Positions 39,806 through 48,745 of a DNA stretch of 64,000 nt are shown here, piece after piece. This DNA comes from Nocardioides sp. Kera G14. GTDB taxonomy: Bacteria; Actinomycetota; Actinomycetes; Propionibacteriales; Nocardioidaceae. The notes below the pieces were generated by a model that had not been told where the DNA came from, did not search any database, and worked only from the letters and a program-made list of their open reading frames with translations. The translations under genes were made by a program, and so were the position numbers. Within the stretch, counting starts at the first letter, position 1. Each line of letters opens with the position of its first letter. The stretch is from the NCBI RefSeq assembly GCF_020715565.1, contig NZ_CP085839.1, positions 1,674,001 to 1,738,000 on the forward strand, written 5' to 3'.

Positions 39806-40295
39806 CGCGTCCGCGCGTGCGCTCGTCCTTGCCATCGACGGGCCGGCCGGTGCGGGCAAGACCACGCTCGCCACGGCGATGCGGCTGCTGCAGCCGAGTG
39901 TCGTGATCCACATGGACGACCTCTACGCGGGCTGGGACGGGCTCGAGGCCGGCGTCGCACAGGTCGACGAGATCATCGGCGCACTGCGGGCCGGCGCGGT
40001 CGCCCGATACCGGCGCTACGACTGGGCCCTCGGTGCCTACGGCGAGACGGTCGTCGTGCCCGAGTCGTCGCTCGTGATCATCGAGGGCGTCGGCTCAGGT
40101 GGTGGGTCGATGCGGGCGGACTGCGTGGTGTGGCTCGATGCGCCCGTCGACGTACGGCGGGAGCGGGCGGTGGCGCGCGGCGACTTCGGCGACCCGTCCG
40201 ACCAACACTGGGACCAGTGGGCTGCGCTCGAGGCGGCGCACTTCGCGCGGGCTCAGACGCGCGAACGCGCCGATCTCATCATTCGAACGGAGTAG
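39789..40295 (+). CDS. Small P-loop kinase (uridine kinase-like)
   Basis: 168 residues from GTG 39789. Walker A GPAGAGKTT near residue 18-26, then VIHMDDLYAGWDGLE, the DDLY motif of uridine kinase/phosphoribulokinase-type enzymes, and a second acidic strand VIIEGVGSGGG. It ends with RTRERADLIIRTE-like basic/acidic motifs typical of nucleoside kinases. Overlap with the aldolase gene indicates coupling. Substrate unknown. Its 3' end overlaps the convergent GH6-like gene by 17 bp. Confidence 0.78.
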   Translation: MASPSDASARALVLAIDGPAGAGKTTLATAMRLLQPSVVIHMDDLYAGWDGLEAGVAQVDEIIGALRAGAVARYRRYDWALGAYGETVVVPESSLVIIEGVGSGGGSMRADCVVWLDAPVDVRRERAVARGDFGDPSDQHWDQWAALEAAHFARAQTRERADLIIRTE

Positions 40296-41451
40296 TCCGC
40301 GCCACCGCGAGGGAGCGCTTGAGTGAGAACGGCGAGGCCTGGTTGACCAACCACGGGCGTCCGAACCAGAGATAGCCGTCGGCGTACTGCTGGGCGATCT
40401 GCGCCTGCGACGCGGTGAGGTGCAGGCGGGCGTCGACCACGTTGGCGGTCGGAGGGATGCCGAGGGTGTCGCAGCGGACCTCGGTCCGGCTCTTGCAGGT
40501 GGCGGCGTTGTCGAAGTTGCCGCTCGGTTTGCCGGCGCGGTTCTGCGCCCAGGTGAACGGCTTGCCGTTGTCGGCCGTGTCGATCACGAAGTGCTTGTCC
40601 GCGAGGCCGGAGGCGGCGAGCTTGTCGGAGATCGCCTTGCCGTAGGCGAGGTTGGCCTGCACGGAGGTGTAGTGCGTCGCGCCGAGGGCGAAGCCGCGGG
40701 TGTACTGGATGCCGGCGGAGACGAGCAGCGGCACGACCTTCTGCAGGGAGAGCCAGTCGGAGTCCGAGGCGTCGAGGTAGACGCTCGTGCGCGGGAGCGT
40801 GGCGAGCCGCTGGGCGGCGTAGCGGACGAGGCCGAGTCGGACGGCGGCGTCCTTGGTCCGCTTCTCCCAGGCGTTGTTCGGGATGGCGGCGAGGCCGAGG
40901 TCCGGCTCGAGCACGATCGCGGTGCGAGCGGTGCCGATCGCCGCGACAGCCGCGTCGATCCACTGCCGGTAGGCCGTCTGCTGCGCCGCGGTCAGGGCGC
41001 GGCCCCGGGCGTTCTCGCCGCCGACCCACATCCGGAAGAGCGCGAGCTGGACCAGAGTGTTCGGGCCGTACTCGGCCTGCTGAGCCTTGATGGTGTTGGC
41101 GATGGCAGGGCCGATGGCCTTCGTCGAGAAGTTGCCGGTGAACCAGACCACGCGCGGACGCAACGCGATCTTCCCCAGGAGCGCCTTGTTGGTGCCCTTG
41201 GCGCGCTGGTACGCGGGATAGATGCCGTTCCACGGGCCCCGGTAGACACCCCAGGGGCCGCCCGCGAGTGGGTTCTGGGCAGCGGCTGCGCGCTCGGCGC
41301 GCTCGGCCAGCACCGACTCCTTGAGCGTGAACCGGTGGCCGGGGAGGACCGGCTGCGGGTCGGTCGAGGCGGCGACGCCGTAGGCGGCCTGGAACCCTCC
41401 GCCGACGATCGCCGTCGTCAGGACCAGGGCGGCGAGGACGGACTTCAACAC
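40279..41451 (-). CDS. Secreted GH6-like (1,4-beta-cellobiohydrolase fold) protein
   Basis: 390 residues from GTG 41451, chosen because TAGGGT ends 7 nt before it and it opens a good signal peptide (LKSVLAALVLTTAIVGGG); GTG 41460 is the alternative. The GH6 scaffold is visible: IVLEPD near 180, SVYLDASDSDW near 225, ARGFALG-like TRGFALG, FVIDTADNG near 290 and DGYLWFGRPW near 360. The RDC motif with the catalytic acid and the ESDG motif with the base are not seen; MWVGGEN and LVNQASP stand in those places. It may bind rather than cut glucan. Confidence 0.8.
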   Translation of the reverse strand: MLKSVLAALVLTTAIVGGGFQAAYGVAASTDPQPVLPGHRFTLKESVLAERAERAAAAQNPLAGGPWGVYRGPWNGIYPAYQRAKGTNKALLGKIALRPRVVWFTGNFSTKAIGPAIANTIKAQQAEYGPNTLVQLALFRMWVGGENARGRALTAAQQTAYRQWIDAAVAAIGTARTAIVLEPDLGLAAIPNNAWEKRTKDAAVRLGLVRYAAQRLATLPRTSVYLDASDSDWLSLQKVVPLLVSAGIQYTRGFALGATHYTSVQANLAYGKAISDKLAASGLADKHFVIDTADNGKPFTWAQNRAGKPSGNFDNAATCKSRTEVRCDTLGIPPTANVVDARLHLTASQAQIAQQYADGYLWFGRPWLVNQASPFSLKRSLAVARTTPFE

Positions 41452-41458
41452 GCGGTGC

Positions 41459-41464
41459 ACCCTA
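41459..41464 (-). promoter_or_regulatory. Putative -10 (TAGGGT) for the GH6-like gene
   Basis: TAGGGT contains the TAG stop of the PH-domain gene and ends 7 nt before GTG 41451. It supports that GTG over the one at 41460. Confidence 0.45.
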
Positions 41465-41938
41465 CGTCGATCGGCCTGGATCGCTCAGTTCTTCGGACAA
41501 GGTCCGGAGAAATCGCACGGCGTCCCGCGAGCGGCCGCCGTCGGAGGCCTGGATCCCCATCGCGGAGATCTCCTCGCCGTCGGAGAGGTCGAGGCGCACC
41601 CATGGCGCACCGTTGGGCAACCGGATGGCGACGATCTGCGCCCACTCCAACTGCCGGCGGCGATAGCCGTTGACCACCACCAGGCCGTCGCGAGTGGCGG
41701 TCACCCGGCTGCGGGTCAATGCGTGCACGCAGGTGAGGATCAGCAGGCCGATGAAGGCCAGCGTCAGCAGCTCGAAGGTCGTGAACTTCGCCTGCTCCTC
41801 CGGGCCGAGCGCGATCCAGGACGCGGCACAGACCACGGCGAGCCCGATCACCAGCACGACGGCGACGATGCGGGGGCCGACCGGGCGCCAGGTCCGCGGC
41901 AGCTTCTGGGCCGCGGAGGCCTCAGAGGCGGCAGGCAT
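41462..41938 (-). CDS. PH-domain membrane protein
   Basis: 158 residues. Two hydrophobic segments (about residues 23-45 and 56-75) precede a bacterial PH-like domain (RSRVTATRDGLVVVNGYRRRQLEW). Function unknown. A gene of this kind follows hisG in many actinobacteria. The ATG lies inside the hisG 3' end (17-bp overlap), so it is translated with hisG. Confidence 0.8.
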   Translation of the reverse strand: MPAASEASAAQKLPRTWRPVGPRIVAVVLVIGLAVVCAASWIALGPEEQAKFTTFELLTLAFIGLLILTCVHALTRSRVTATRDGLVVVNGYRRRQLEWAQIVAIRLPNGAPWVRLDLSDGEEISAMGIQASDGGRSRDAVRFLRTLSEELSDPGRST

Positions 41939-42776
41939 GGATGTCGGTGAGGAGGATGGCGCGCGCGCCGAGCGACCAGAGGTCGTCCATCAGCTTCTGC
42001 GAGTTGAGCCGCGGGACCATCACGCGGACGGCGACCCAGCCCTCGCGGTGCAGCGGGCTGACGGTCGGTCCCTCGAGCCCGGGCGCCAGCTCGGTCGCGG
42101 CCTGGATCGCCTCGGCACGGATGTCGTAGTCCATCATCACGTACGAGCGGGCGACCATGACGCCCTCGATGCGGCGACGGAAGGTGTCGTACGCCGCCGA
42201 CAGCTCGGCGCCCGCCCGGGTGATGACGACCGCCTCGGACTCGAGGATCGGCTCGCCGAAGACCTCGAGGCCGGCGTTGCGCAGGCTCGTGCCGGTCTCG
42301 ACGACGTCGGCGATGACGTCGGCGACGCCGAGCTGGATGCTGCTCTCGACCGCGCCGTCGAGCCTCGTCACCGACGCCTGGATGCCGCGCTCGGTCAGGA
42401 AGGCACCGACCACGCCGGCGTACGACGTGGCGATGCGCTTGCCGACCAGGTCGTCGAGGGAGGAGTAGCTGCCCGCCGGGCCGGCGAAGCGGAAGCGGCT
42501 GCGGCCGAAGCCGAGCTGCATGACCTCGTCGGCCTTGGCGCCGGAGTCGTGGAGCAGGTCGCGGCCGGTGATGCCGATGTCGAGCGTGCCCTCGCCGACG
42601 TACAGCGCGATGTCGCGCGGCCGGAGGTAGAAGAACTCGACCCCGTTCTCCTCGTCGATGAGGGTGAGGCGCTTGGCATCGTCCCGCTGGCGGTAGCCCG
42701 CCTCACGGAGCAGCGTCGCAGCAGACTCGGAGAGGGCGCCCTTGTTGGGGATCGCGATGCGCAGGAGATCAGACAT
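41922..42776 (-). CDS. hisG: ATP phosphoribosyltransferase, long form
   Basis: 284 residues. First step of histidine synthesis. The catalytic domains start LLRIAIPNKGALSE and contain the PRPP loop; the C-terminal ACT-like domain (about 210-284) is the histidine feedback domain of the long, HisZ-independent form. 10 bp follow hisE. Only hisE and hisG of the pathway are here, as in M. tuberculosis Rv2121c-Rv2122c. Confidence 0.96.
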   Translation of the reverse strand: MSDLLRIAIPNKGALSESAATLLREAGYRQRDDAKRLTLIDEENGVEFFYLRPRDIALYVGEGTLDIGITGRDLLHDSGAKADEVMQLGFGRSRFRFAGPAGSYSSLDDLVGKRIATSYAGVVGAFLTERGIQASVTRLDGAVESSIQLGVADVIADVVETGTSLRNAGLEVFGEPILESEAVVITRAGAELSAAYDTFRRRIEGVMVARSYVMMDYDIRAEAIQAATELAPGLEGPTVSPLHREGWVAVRVMVPRLNSQKLMDDLWSLGARAILLTDIHACRL

Positions 42777-42786
42777 GTTTCAGGCC

Positions 42787-43050
42787 TCAGAGGTGGGAGT
42801 AGACGTCGTCGAGGGTCAGACCGGTCGCGATCATGAGGACCTGTGCGTGATAGATCAACTGGCTGATCTCGAGGGCGGCGGCCTCCTTGCCCTCATGCTC
42901 AGCCGCCATCCACGACTCGGCGGCCTCCTCGACCAGCTTCTTGCCGATCGCATGGACGCCGGCGTCGAGCTCCGCGACGGTGCCGGATCCTGCGGGGCGG
43001 GTGCGGGCCTTCTCATTGAGCTCGGCCCACAGCTCGTCGAACGTCTTCAC
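42787..43050 (-). CDS. hisE: Phosphoribosyl-ATP pyrophosphatase
   Basis: 87 residues from GTG 43050. Second step of histidine synthesis. All-alpha MazG-like fold: [19 protein letters not shown] carries the EExxE-type metal ligands. GTG 43050 matches the family N terminus ([11 protein letters not shown]) better than TTG 43059. TAGGCT ends 8 nt before it and no Shine-Dalgarno is present. Confidence 0.95.
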   Translation of the reverse strand: MKTFDELWAELNEKARTRPAGSGTVAELDAGVHAIGKKLVEEAAESWMAAEHEGKEAAALEISQLIYHAQVLMIATGLTLDDVYSHL

Positions 43051-43058
43051 GGGGCTCA

Positions 43059-43064
43059 AGCCTA
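43059..43064 (-). promoter_or_regulatory. Putative -10 (TAGGCT) for hisE-hisG
   Basis: TAGGCT contains the ribH TAG stop and ends 8 nt before GTG 43050. It would separate his transcription from the riboflavin genes. Confidence 0.4.
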
Positions 43065-43544
43065 GACCGCGGCCTCCTTGAGCCGTCGCAGGGTTGCTGC
43101 GGTGGACAGCGCGGCGGTCGCGGCCTCATGGCCCTTGTCCTCCTTCGATCCGTCCAGGCCGGCCCGGTCGAGGGCCTGCTGGTCGTCGTCGCAGGTGAGG
43201 ACGCCGAAGCCGATCGCGACGCCATGGTCGAGGGCGACGCGGTTGAGGCCGTCGGTCGCGGCGGAGCAGACGTACTCGAAGTGGGGCGTGCCGCCGCGGA
43301 TCACGACGCCGAGGGCAATCACGGCGTCGTAGCCCGCCCGGGCCAGGCCGTCGGCGACGACCGCGAGCTCGAAGGTGCCGGGAACGCGCTCGATCGTCGC
43401 CGTGACGTGGTGCTCGTCGCAGGCGCGTCGGGCGCCGGCGATCAGGCCGTCCATGACCTGCTCGTGCCAGCTGGCGGCCACGATGGCGACCGTGAGACCG
43501 CTCGCGTCGATCGCGGCGAGGGTGGGGGCTCCCGCTCCACTCAT
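43062..43544 (-). CDS. ribH: 6,7-dimethyl-8-ribityllumazine synthase
   Basis: 160 residues. Condenses the pyrimidine and DHBP to lumazine, forming an icosahedral or pentameric shell. Motifs: [35 protein letters not shown] and [19 protein letters not shown] with the catalytic His. ATG 43544 starts one base after ribBA. Last gene of the rib run. Confidence 0.96.
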   Translation of the reverse strand: MSGAGAPTLAAIDASGLTVAIVAASWHEQVMDGLIAGARRACDEHHVTATIERVPGTFELAVVADGLARAGYDAVIALGVVIRGGTPHFEYVCSAATDGLNRVALDHGVAIGFGVLTCDDDQQALDRAGLDGSKEDKGHEAATAALSTAATLRRLKEAAV

Positions 43545-43545
43545 G

Positions 43546-44787
43546 TCAGGCTCCTTGGATCTCGAGGCCGGGCAGGACGTGGCCCATCCGGTCGCGCTTG
43601 GTGGTGAGGTAGGCGATGTTGTCCGGGTTGGCCGGGGTGGCGAGCGGGATGCGCTCCTCGACGGTGATCCCGAGGCCCTCGAGCTCACTCACCTTCTCCG
43701 GGTTGTTGGTGAGGAGGTCGATCCGCGCGACGCCGAGGTCACGCAGGATCTGGGCGGCGGCCACGTAGTCGCGGGCGTCGATCGGGAGCCCGAGGTCGAG
43801 GTTGGCGTCCACGGTGTCACGGCCGAGGTCTTGGAGGGCGTAGGCCTGCAGCTTCGAGAGCAGCCCGATGCCACGTCCCTCGTGGCCTCGCAGGTAGACG
43901 AGGACTCCCCTCCGCGCGGCAGCTATCCGGCGGAGGCTCTCGTCGAGCTGGGGGCCGCAGTCGCAGCGCCTGCTGCCGAGGACGTCCCCGGTGAGGCACT
44001 CCGAATGGACCCGGGTCAGGACCGGCTCCCCTGTCTGCACGTCCCCGAGGACGAGGGCCACGTGCTCCGCCCCATCCGGCACCGACCTGAAGCCGTACGC
44101 CGTGAAGTCGCCGTACGACGTCGGGAGGCGGGTCTCGACGACGCGCTCGACCAGGGACTCGTGCTGCTGGCGATGCCGGACGAGGTCCTCGATCGAGATC
44201 ATCACCAGGCCGTGCTCGTCGGCGAACTCGCGGAGCTGCGGTGCCCGTTTCATCGTGCCGTCGTCGTTGACGATCTCGACCAGGACGCCTGCCGGGCGCA
44301 GGCCGGCGAGGCGGGCGAGGTCGACGGCAGCCTCGGTGTGGCCCCTTCTCTCAAGGACGCCACCGGGGCGGGCGCGCAGCGGGAAGACGTGGCCCGGACT
44401 GGCGAGCTCTGCCCGTGTCGTCGCGGGTTCGGCGAGGAGTCGAGCGGTCCACGCCCGGTCGGCGGCACTGATGCCGGTCGTGACACCGGCGCGGGCATCG
44501 ACGCTCACGGTGAAGGCCGTCCGGAACGGGTCCTGGTTGTCAGGGACCATCAGCGGCAGGTCGAGCCTGTCGACCTCGTCGGGGGCGAGCGGTGCGCAGA
44601 TCACCCCGCTGCTGTGGCGGATCGTGAACGCCATCAACTCGGGCGTCGCGTGCTGGGCCGCGAAGATGATGTCGCCCTCGTTCTCCCGGCCCTCGTCGTC
44701 GACGACGACGACCGCCCTTCCCGCGGCGATGTCGGCGATGGCGCGATCGACGCTGTCGAGGCGGACGCCTCCGTGCTGGGTACTCAT
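43546..44787 (-). CDS. ribBA: Bifunctional DHBP synthase / GTP cyclohydrolase II
   Basis: 413 residues. N-terminal RibB (about 1-205) with [12 protein letters not shown] and the [16 protein letters not shown] block; C-terminal RibA (about 206-413) with [21 protein letters not shown], where three Cys bind zinc, and [12 protein letters not shown]. Supplies both branches of riboflavin synthesis. Overlaps ribE by ATGA. Confidence 0.97.
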   Translation of the reverse strand: MSTQHGGVRLDSVDRAIADIAAGRAVVVVDDEGRENEGDIIFAAQHATPELMAFTIRHSSGVICAPLAPDEVDRLDLPLMVPDNQDPFRTAFTVSVDARAGVTTGISAADRAWTARLLAEPATTRAELASPGHVFPLRARPGGVLERRGHTEAAVDLARLAGLRPAGVLVEIVNDDGTMKRAPQLREFADEHGLVMISIEDLVRHRQQHESLVERVVETRLPTSYGDFTAYGFRSVPDGAEHVALVLGDVQTGEPVLTRVHSECLTGDVLGSRRCDCGPQLDESLRRIAAARRGVLVYLRGHEGRGIGLLSKLQAYALQDLGRDTVDANLDLGLPIDARDYVAAAQILRDLGVARIDLLTNNPEKVSELEGLGITVEERIPLATPANPDNIAYLTTKRDRMGHVLPGLEIQGA

Positions 44788-45377
44788 CGCGTCGCTCCCA
44801 GCAGCTTCTCGACATGCTTGGCGATCACGTCGACCTCGAGGTTCACCGTGGCACCTGCCTGCTTGGTCCCCAGGGTGGTGCGGGCGAGGGTCTCGGGGAT
44901 GAGGCTCACCGTGAAGCTCTCCTCCCCCGCGTCGACGACGGTCAGGCTGACGCCGTCCACGGCGATCGACCCCTTGTCCACCAGGTAACGCCCGAGGTCG
45001 GCCGGCAGGCTGATCTCCACAGCCTCCCAGTGCTCACTCGGTGCTCGCCTGAGGATCGTGCCGACGCCGTCGACATGGCCCTGCACGATGTGGCCGCCGA
45101 GTCGGGTCTGCGGGGTGACGGCCCGCTCGAGGTTGACCTGGGTGCCGACCACGCTTCCGGCCAACGAGGTCTTGTCGAGGGTCTCCTGCATGACGTCGGC
45201 CGTCCAGGTCGTGTCGTCGAAACGCGTGACGGTGAGGCAGCATCCGTTGACGGCGATCGAGTCGCCGAGGGCGACCTCCTCCAGGACCGTGGTGGCGGCG
45301 ATGGTGAGGCGGATCGCGTCGCCCTGGTCTTCGATGCCGGCGACGCTGCCGAGCTCCTCGATGATTCCGGTGAACAT
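44784..45377 (-). CDS. ribE: Riboflavin synthase alpha subunit
   Basis: 197 residues. Dismutates two lumazines to riboflavin. Two lumazine-binding repeats: [12 protein letters not shown] with [11 protein letters not shown], and [13 protein letters not shown] with [12 protein letters not shown]. The second repeat lacks the Cys of the first, as usual. Overlaps ribD by one base and ribBA by four. Confidence 0.96.
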   Translation of the reverse strand: MFTGIIEELGSVAGIEDQGDAIRLTIAATTVLEEVALGDSIAVNGCCLTVTRFDDTTWTADVMQETLDKTSLAGSVVGTQVNLERAVTPQTRLGGHIVQGHVDGVGTILRRAPSEHWEAVEISLPADLGRYLVDKGSIAVDGVSLTVVDAGEESFTVSLIPETLARTTLGTKQAGATVNLEVDVIAKHVEKLLGATR

Positions 45378-46417
45378 CAGATCTCCTTGTTCTGCTGGGG
45401 TGTGAGCGTCAGGCGCACGTTCGGTACGTCGCCCGGGATGACGGTGATGTCGGTGACGTGTGGCCGTTCGGCGTCGGTGATGGTGTGGATGCCGAGATCG
45501 GCGACCGACGGGCTGCCTGCGCCGAGGAGCACCGGCGCCACGTAGGCGACGATCTCGTCGACGAGGCCGGCGCTGAGGAAGGCGGCGGCGAGGGTCGGGC
45601 CTCCCTCGAGAAGGACGTGGCAGCGCTCCAGGGCCCAGAGCTGGTCGAGGGCCTCGCGTGGATCGCGGGTGCGCAGGTGCACCGTCTCCGCGCAGTGGTT
45701 GAGGACGCGGGCCTCCGGAGGCAGGTCGCGGAGGCCCATCACGGCGCGCAGCGGCTGGACGACGGCGTGCTCGCCCCCCTCATCGCGCACCGTGAGCTCC
45801 GGGTCGTCGACCTCGACCGTCCGGGTGCCGACCAGCATCGTGTCCGCCTCGGCCCGGAGTCGATGCGTGTCATGCCGTGCCTCGGGCGAGGTGATCCACC
45901 TGCTCGTGCCATCGGCCGCGGCACTGCGACCGTCGAGGGTCGTGGCGAGTTTCCAGGTGACGAACGGCCGCTGGCGCTCGACGGCGATGCTCCACCGACG
46001 GTTGAGTGCGCGTGCCTCCTCCGCCCTCACGCCACCGACCACCTCGATGCCGGCCGCCGTGAGGGACGCTGCGCCTCCCGCTGCGATCGGGTTGGGGTCG
46101 CTCTGGGCATGGACCACACGACGTACGCCGGCCTCGATGAGCGCAGCGGAACAGGCACCTGTGCGACCGGTGTGGTTGCAGGGCTCGAGCGTCACGACCG
46201 CGGTCGCGCCCCGGGCCCTTCCTCCCGCGCGGCTCAACGCGTCGACCTCGGCGTGCGGCGTGCCGGCGCCGCGGTGGAACCCCTCGGCGACGGTGGTGCC
46301 GTCGTCGGCGAGCAGGACGCAGCCCACCCGCGGGTTCGGCAGCGTAGAGAGGTCCGGCGTCGCGGCCAGAGTCAGGGCGCGCGACATCGCGGCCTGCTCG
46401 GCTGCTGTGATGGTCAT
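45377..46417 (-). CDS. ribD: Bifunctional riboflavin deaminase/reductase
   Basis: 346 residues. N-terminal zinc deaminase (about 1-145): GTPHAEVDAL and TLEPCNHTGRTGAC; C-terminal NADPH reductase (about 146-346): FVTWKLATTLDGRSAA and LEGGPTLAAAFLSAGLVDE. First gene of ribD-E-BA-H, read from the FMN riboswitch 70 bp upstream. AGGAGC lies 11 nt before the ATG. Confidence 0.96.
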   Translation of the reverse strand: MTITAAEQAAMSRALTLAATPDLSTLPNPRVGCVLLADDGTTVAEGFHRGAGTPHAEVDALSRAGGRARGATAVVTLEPCNHTGRTGACSAALIEAGVRRVVHAQSDPNPIAAGGAASLTAAGIEVVGGVRAEEARALNRRWSIAVERQRPFVTWKLATTLDGRSAAADGTSRWITSPEARHDTHRLRAEADTMLVGTRTVEVDDPELTVRDEGGEHAVVQPLRAVMGLRDLPPEARVLNHCAETVHLRTRDPREALDQLWALERCHVLLEGGPTLAAAFLSAGLVDEIVAYVAPVLLGAGSPSVADLGIHTITDAERPHVTDITVIPGDVPNVRLTLTPQQNKEI

Positions 46418-46488
46418 TCCGGCCCCGCTCCTGATCGCTGATGCGTCAGGGGTGCCTCAACGAGATAGGGCTCTGCCTACGTCGTTGC

Positions 46489-46636
46489 GTGCGCTTTCCA
46501 TCCGGACTCTGACCGTCGGTCCAGGAATCTCACCTGGTCAACCGCTCGCTGGCTGCGAGCGGGTCGCGGACTTCTGAACAGCCTCACTTCGACTGCGTCA
46601 GTCACCGCCGGTGCGGAATTTCACCGCCCCCAGTGC
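46489..46636 (-). promoter_or_regulatory. FMN riboswitch (RFN element)
   Basis: The conserved blocks are in order in the transcript: GGGGGCGGTGAAATTCCGCA, CCGGCGGTGA, AGTCCGCGACCC, GGTTGACCAGGTGAGATTCC, GGACCGACGGTCAGAGTCC and GGATGGAAAGC. FMN binding would switch off ribDEBAH. No T-tract terminator follows before the ribD start, so control of translation is more likely than attenuation. Confidence 0.95.
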
Positions 46637-46657
46637 ACGCGAGCTTGTCGCTCGTTC

Positions 46658-47329
46658 CTACGAGTGTGACACGGCCGCGGCCGCGGCGCGAAGGTCGTTC
46701 ACCATCTGGTCAGGGTCCTCGACGCTGTACACGGCGCTTCCGGCGACGAAGACGTCGGCCCCCGCCTCCGCGCAGCGCTCGATCGTCTCGAGACTCACAC
46801 CGCCGTCGACCTGGAGCCAGCACTCGCCACCGTGCTTCTCGATGTAGCTGCGCGCCGTCCTGATCTTCGGGAGGCAGAGGTCGAGGAACTTCTGGCCACC
46901 GAAGCCGGGCTCGACGGTCATGATGAGCACCATGTCGAGCTCGGGGATGAGCTCCTCGTACGGCTCGATCGGCGTTGCCGGACGGAGCGCCATGGATGCC
47001 CGTGCACCCTTGCTGCGGATCTCGCGCGCCGTGCGGATCGGGGCGCTGCTCGCCTCGACGTGGAACGTGACGGACTTCGCGCCCGCCTCGACGTACGCCG
47101 GCGCATGCCGATCTGCGTCCGCGATCATCAGGTGCGCATCCAGCGGGATCTCCGTCGCCCTGCTCAGCGCCTCCACCATGCTCGGGCCGAAGGTGAGGTT
47201 CGGGACGAAGTGGTTGTCCATGACATCCACGTGGATCCAGTCACTGTTCCCGATCCTCGCGATCTCGCTCTGCAGGTTGGCGAAGTCCGCGTTGAGGATC
47301 GATGGCGTGATCTGGATGTGGTTGCTCAC
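46658..47329 (-). CDS. rpe: Ribulose-phosphate 3-epimerase
   Basis: 223 residues. Interconverts ribulose 5-phosphate and xylulose 5-phosphate. TIM barrel with [36 protein letters not shown] and [12 protein letters not shown], including the metal-binding His and Asp residues; QVDGGV and AGSAVYS bind phosphate. GTG start 6 nt after TAAGAT (47341-47336), so probably leaderless. It supplies ribulose 5-phosphate, the substrate of RibB, and precedes the rib genes. Confidence 0.96.
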   Translation of the reverse strand: MSNHIQITPSILNADFANLQSEIARIGNSDWIHVDVMDNHFVPNLTFGPSMVEALSRATEIPLDAHLMIADADRHAPAYVEAGAKSVTFHVEASSAPIRTAREIRSKGARASMALRPATPIEPYEELIPELDMVLIMTVEPGFGGQKFLDLCLPKIRTARSYIEKHGGECWLQVDGGVSLETIERCAEAGADVFVAGSAVYSVEDPDQMVNDLRAAAAAVSHS

Positions 47330-47335
47330 GCGGGA

Positions 47336-47341
47336 ATCTTA
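47336..47341 (-). promoter_or_regulatory. Putative -10 (TAAGAT) for rpe
   Basis: TAAGAT ends 6 nt before GTG 47329; no Shine-Dalgarno is visible. It is not formed from a stop codon, unlike the nine junction cases. Confidence 0.5.
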
Positions 47342-47446
47342 GGGCCGCCAGTACGCCGACAAGGGCCGGCAGGGTGCCGACGTGGAGCGGGGGTGTCATC
47401 GCCGCTCGCCTCGGCTGAGATCCACCCACATTCCCGCACCAAACCC

Positions 47447-47475
47447 TTGCGTTCGATTGCTCGAACAGATAGGAT
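47447..47475 (+). promoter_or_regulatory. Promoter of the DUF222-HNH gene with palindrome
   Basis: TTGCGT (47447-47452) and TAGGAT (47470-47475) are 17 bp apart, and the -10 ends 6 nt before ATG 47482, predicting a leaderless mRNA. GTTCGA-TTGC-TCGAAC (47451-47466) is a perfect palindrome inside the spacer, made of LexA-like half-sites in the opposite order to a standard SOS box. Confidence 0.65.
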
Positions 47476-47481
47476 CGGCGC

Positions 47482-48744
47482 ATGTCGCAAGCTGTAGACG
47501 CCGGATCCACCGAGAACATCCTCGGCCCCAGCAGCGGCATGCCCATCGACAACCCACTCGCCATGATCGCCCTCACCAAACACTCCGCGAACATGGCCGA
47601 AATCGCCTCGCTGCTCCACACCCTCGACTGGACCCAGCAGCACCAGACCAACGACCCGGCACACGCAGCCTCCGGCGACAAGGTCCACGACATCCCCCTG
47701 GCCGGCGACGGCACACCCTGGATCGACGAATCCGCCCTCATGGAACTCGCCACCGAGACCGGCATGAACGACCACCAGGCACGCTCCTGGGTCGGCGACG
47801 CCCTCGAACTCCACCACCGGTTGCCGAAACTCTTCTTCCGGCTCTACGACGAACAACTCCCCGTCTGGAAAGCACGCCTCGTCGCCCAGGCGAGCCGAGT
47901 TCTCACCCCCGAGGGCGCCGCGTGGCTCGACAAAGAACTGCACATGCGGTTCGAGAAGATCGGCCCCACCGCGTTGAAGCGGTTCATCGCCCACGCCATC
48001 GACAGGTTCGACCCGGCAGAGGCAGCACGGCGTGCTGAAGCAGCGGCCGAGGCCCGCAAGGTCGACCTCCGCCACCAAGACGACGGCACCGACGACCTCT
48101 ACGGCAAGGTCGACCACGCCGACGGCCTCGACCTCGAAACAGCGCTCCAACAAGCCGCGGCCGACCTCAAGGAGCAAGGCTCAGAAGAATCCCTCGACGT
48201 CCGTCGGTCACAGGCACTCGGCGTCATCGCCCGCCACTACCTCGCCGGTACGTCGGCCGGTGCCGTCACGCGCGTGGTGAACCTCTACGTCCACGCCGAC
48301 AGCGAGGGGCAGTTCACCACCGAAGGCGGCACCGGCGTCACCACCCTCACCCAGCTCCGCGAGTGGTGCCAGACCTCGAACACCAAGTTCATCCTCCGCC
48401 CGGTCATCGACCTCAACCAGCGGCTCCACCGCACCGGCTACGTCCCCTCAGTCGAGATGCGGGAACAAGCCGTCCTGACCGACAAGACCTGCGTCGCACC
48501 GAACTGCGAACGCAACGCCCGAACCGCCGACCTCGACCACATCGAGCCCTACGACAAAGACCACCCCAGCCGGGGCGGACCCACCTCGTCCGAGAACCTC
48601 GCCTGCCTGTGCCGGTACCACCACCGGATGAAGACCTTCACCCACTGGACCTACACCAAACTCGAACCCGGCTACTACCTCTGGCGCTCACCCGCCGGGA
48701 AGCACCACCTCCGCACACCCGCCGGCACCATCAAGCTGACCTGA
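47482..48744 (+). CDS. DUF222 / HNH endonuclease (13E12-type) protein
   Basis: 420 residues. A helical DUF222 domain (about 25-300) is joined to a C-terminal HNH nuclease domain: Cys337/Cys342 and Cys375/377 probably bind zinc, Asp352-His353 (LDHIEP) and Asn372 form the catalytic motif with His380-381. This family is multicopy and scattered in actinobacterial genomes (13E12 repeats in M. tuberculosis) and its role is unsettled. Codons are strongly C-ending. It stands alone on the plus strand and ends 1 bp from recQ. Confidence 0.9.
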   Translation: MSQAVDAGSTENILGPSSGMPIDNPLAMIALTKHSANMAEIASLLHTLDWTQQHQTNDPAHAASGDKVHDIPLAGDGTPWIDESALMELATETGMNDHQARSWVGDALELHHRLPKLFFRLYDEQLPVWKARLVAQASRVLTPEGAAWLDKELHMRFEKIGPTALKRFIAHAIDRFDPAEAARRAEAAAEARKVDLRHQDDGTDDLYGKVDHADGLDLETALQQAAADLKEQGSEESLDVRRSQALGVIARHYLAGTSAGAVTRVVNLYVHADSEGQFTTEGGTGVTTLTQLREWCQTSNTKFILRPVIDLNQRLHRTGYVPSVEMREQAVLTDKTCVAPNCERNARTADLDHIEPYDKDHPSRGGPTSSENLACLCRYHHRMKTFTHWTYTKLEPGYYLWRSPAGKHHLRTPAGTIKLT

Positions 48745-48745
48745 C

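Noticed and set aside
47451..47466. LexA (SOS) box upstream of the HNH gene
   Set aside because: The half-sites are in reversed order (GTTCGA then TCGAAC) compared with the TCGAAC-N4-GTTCGA box, so it was kept only as an unassigned palindrome.
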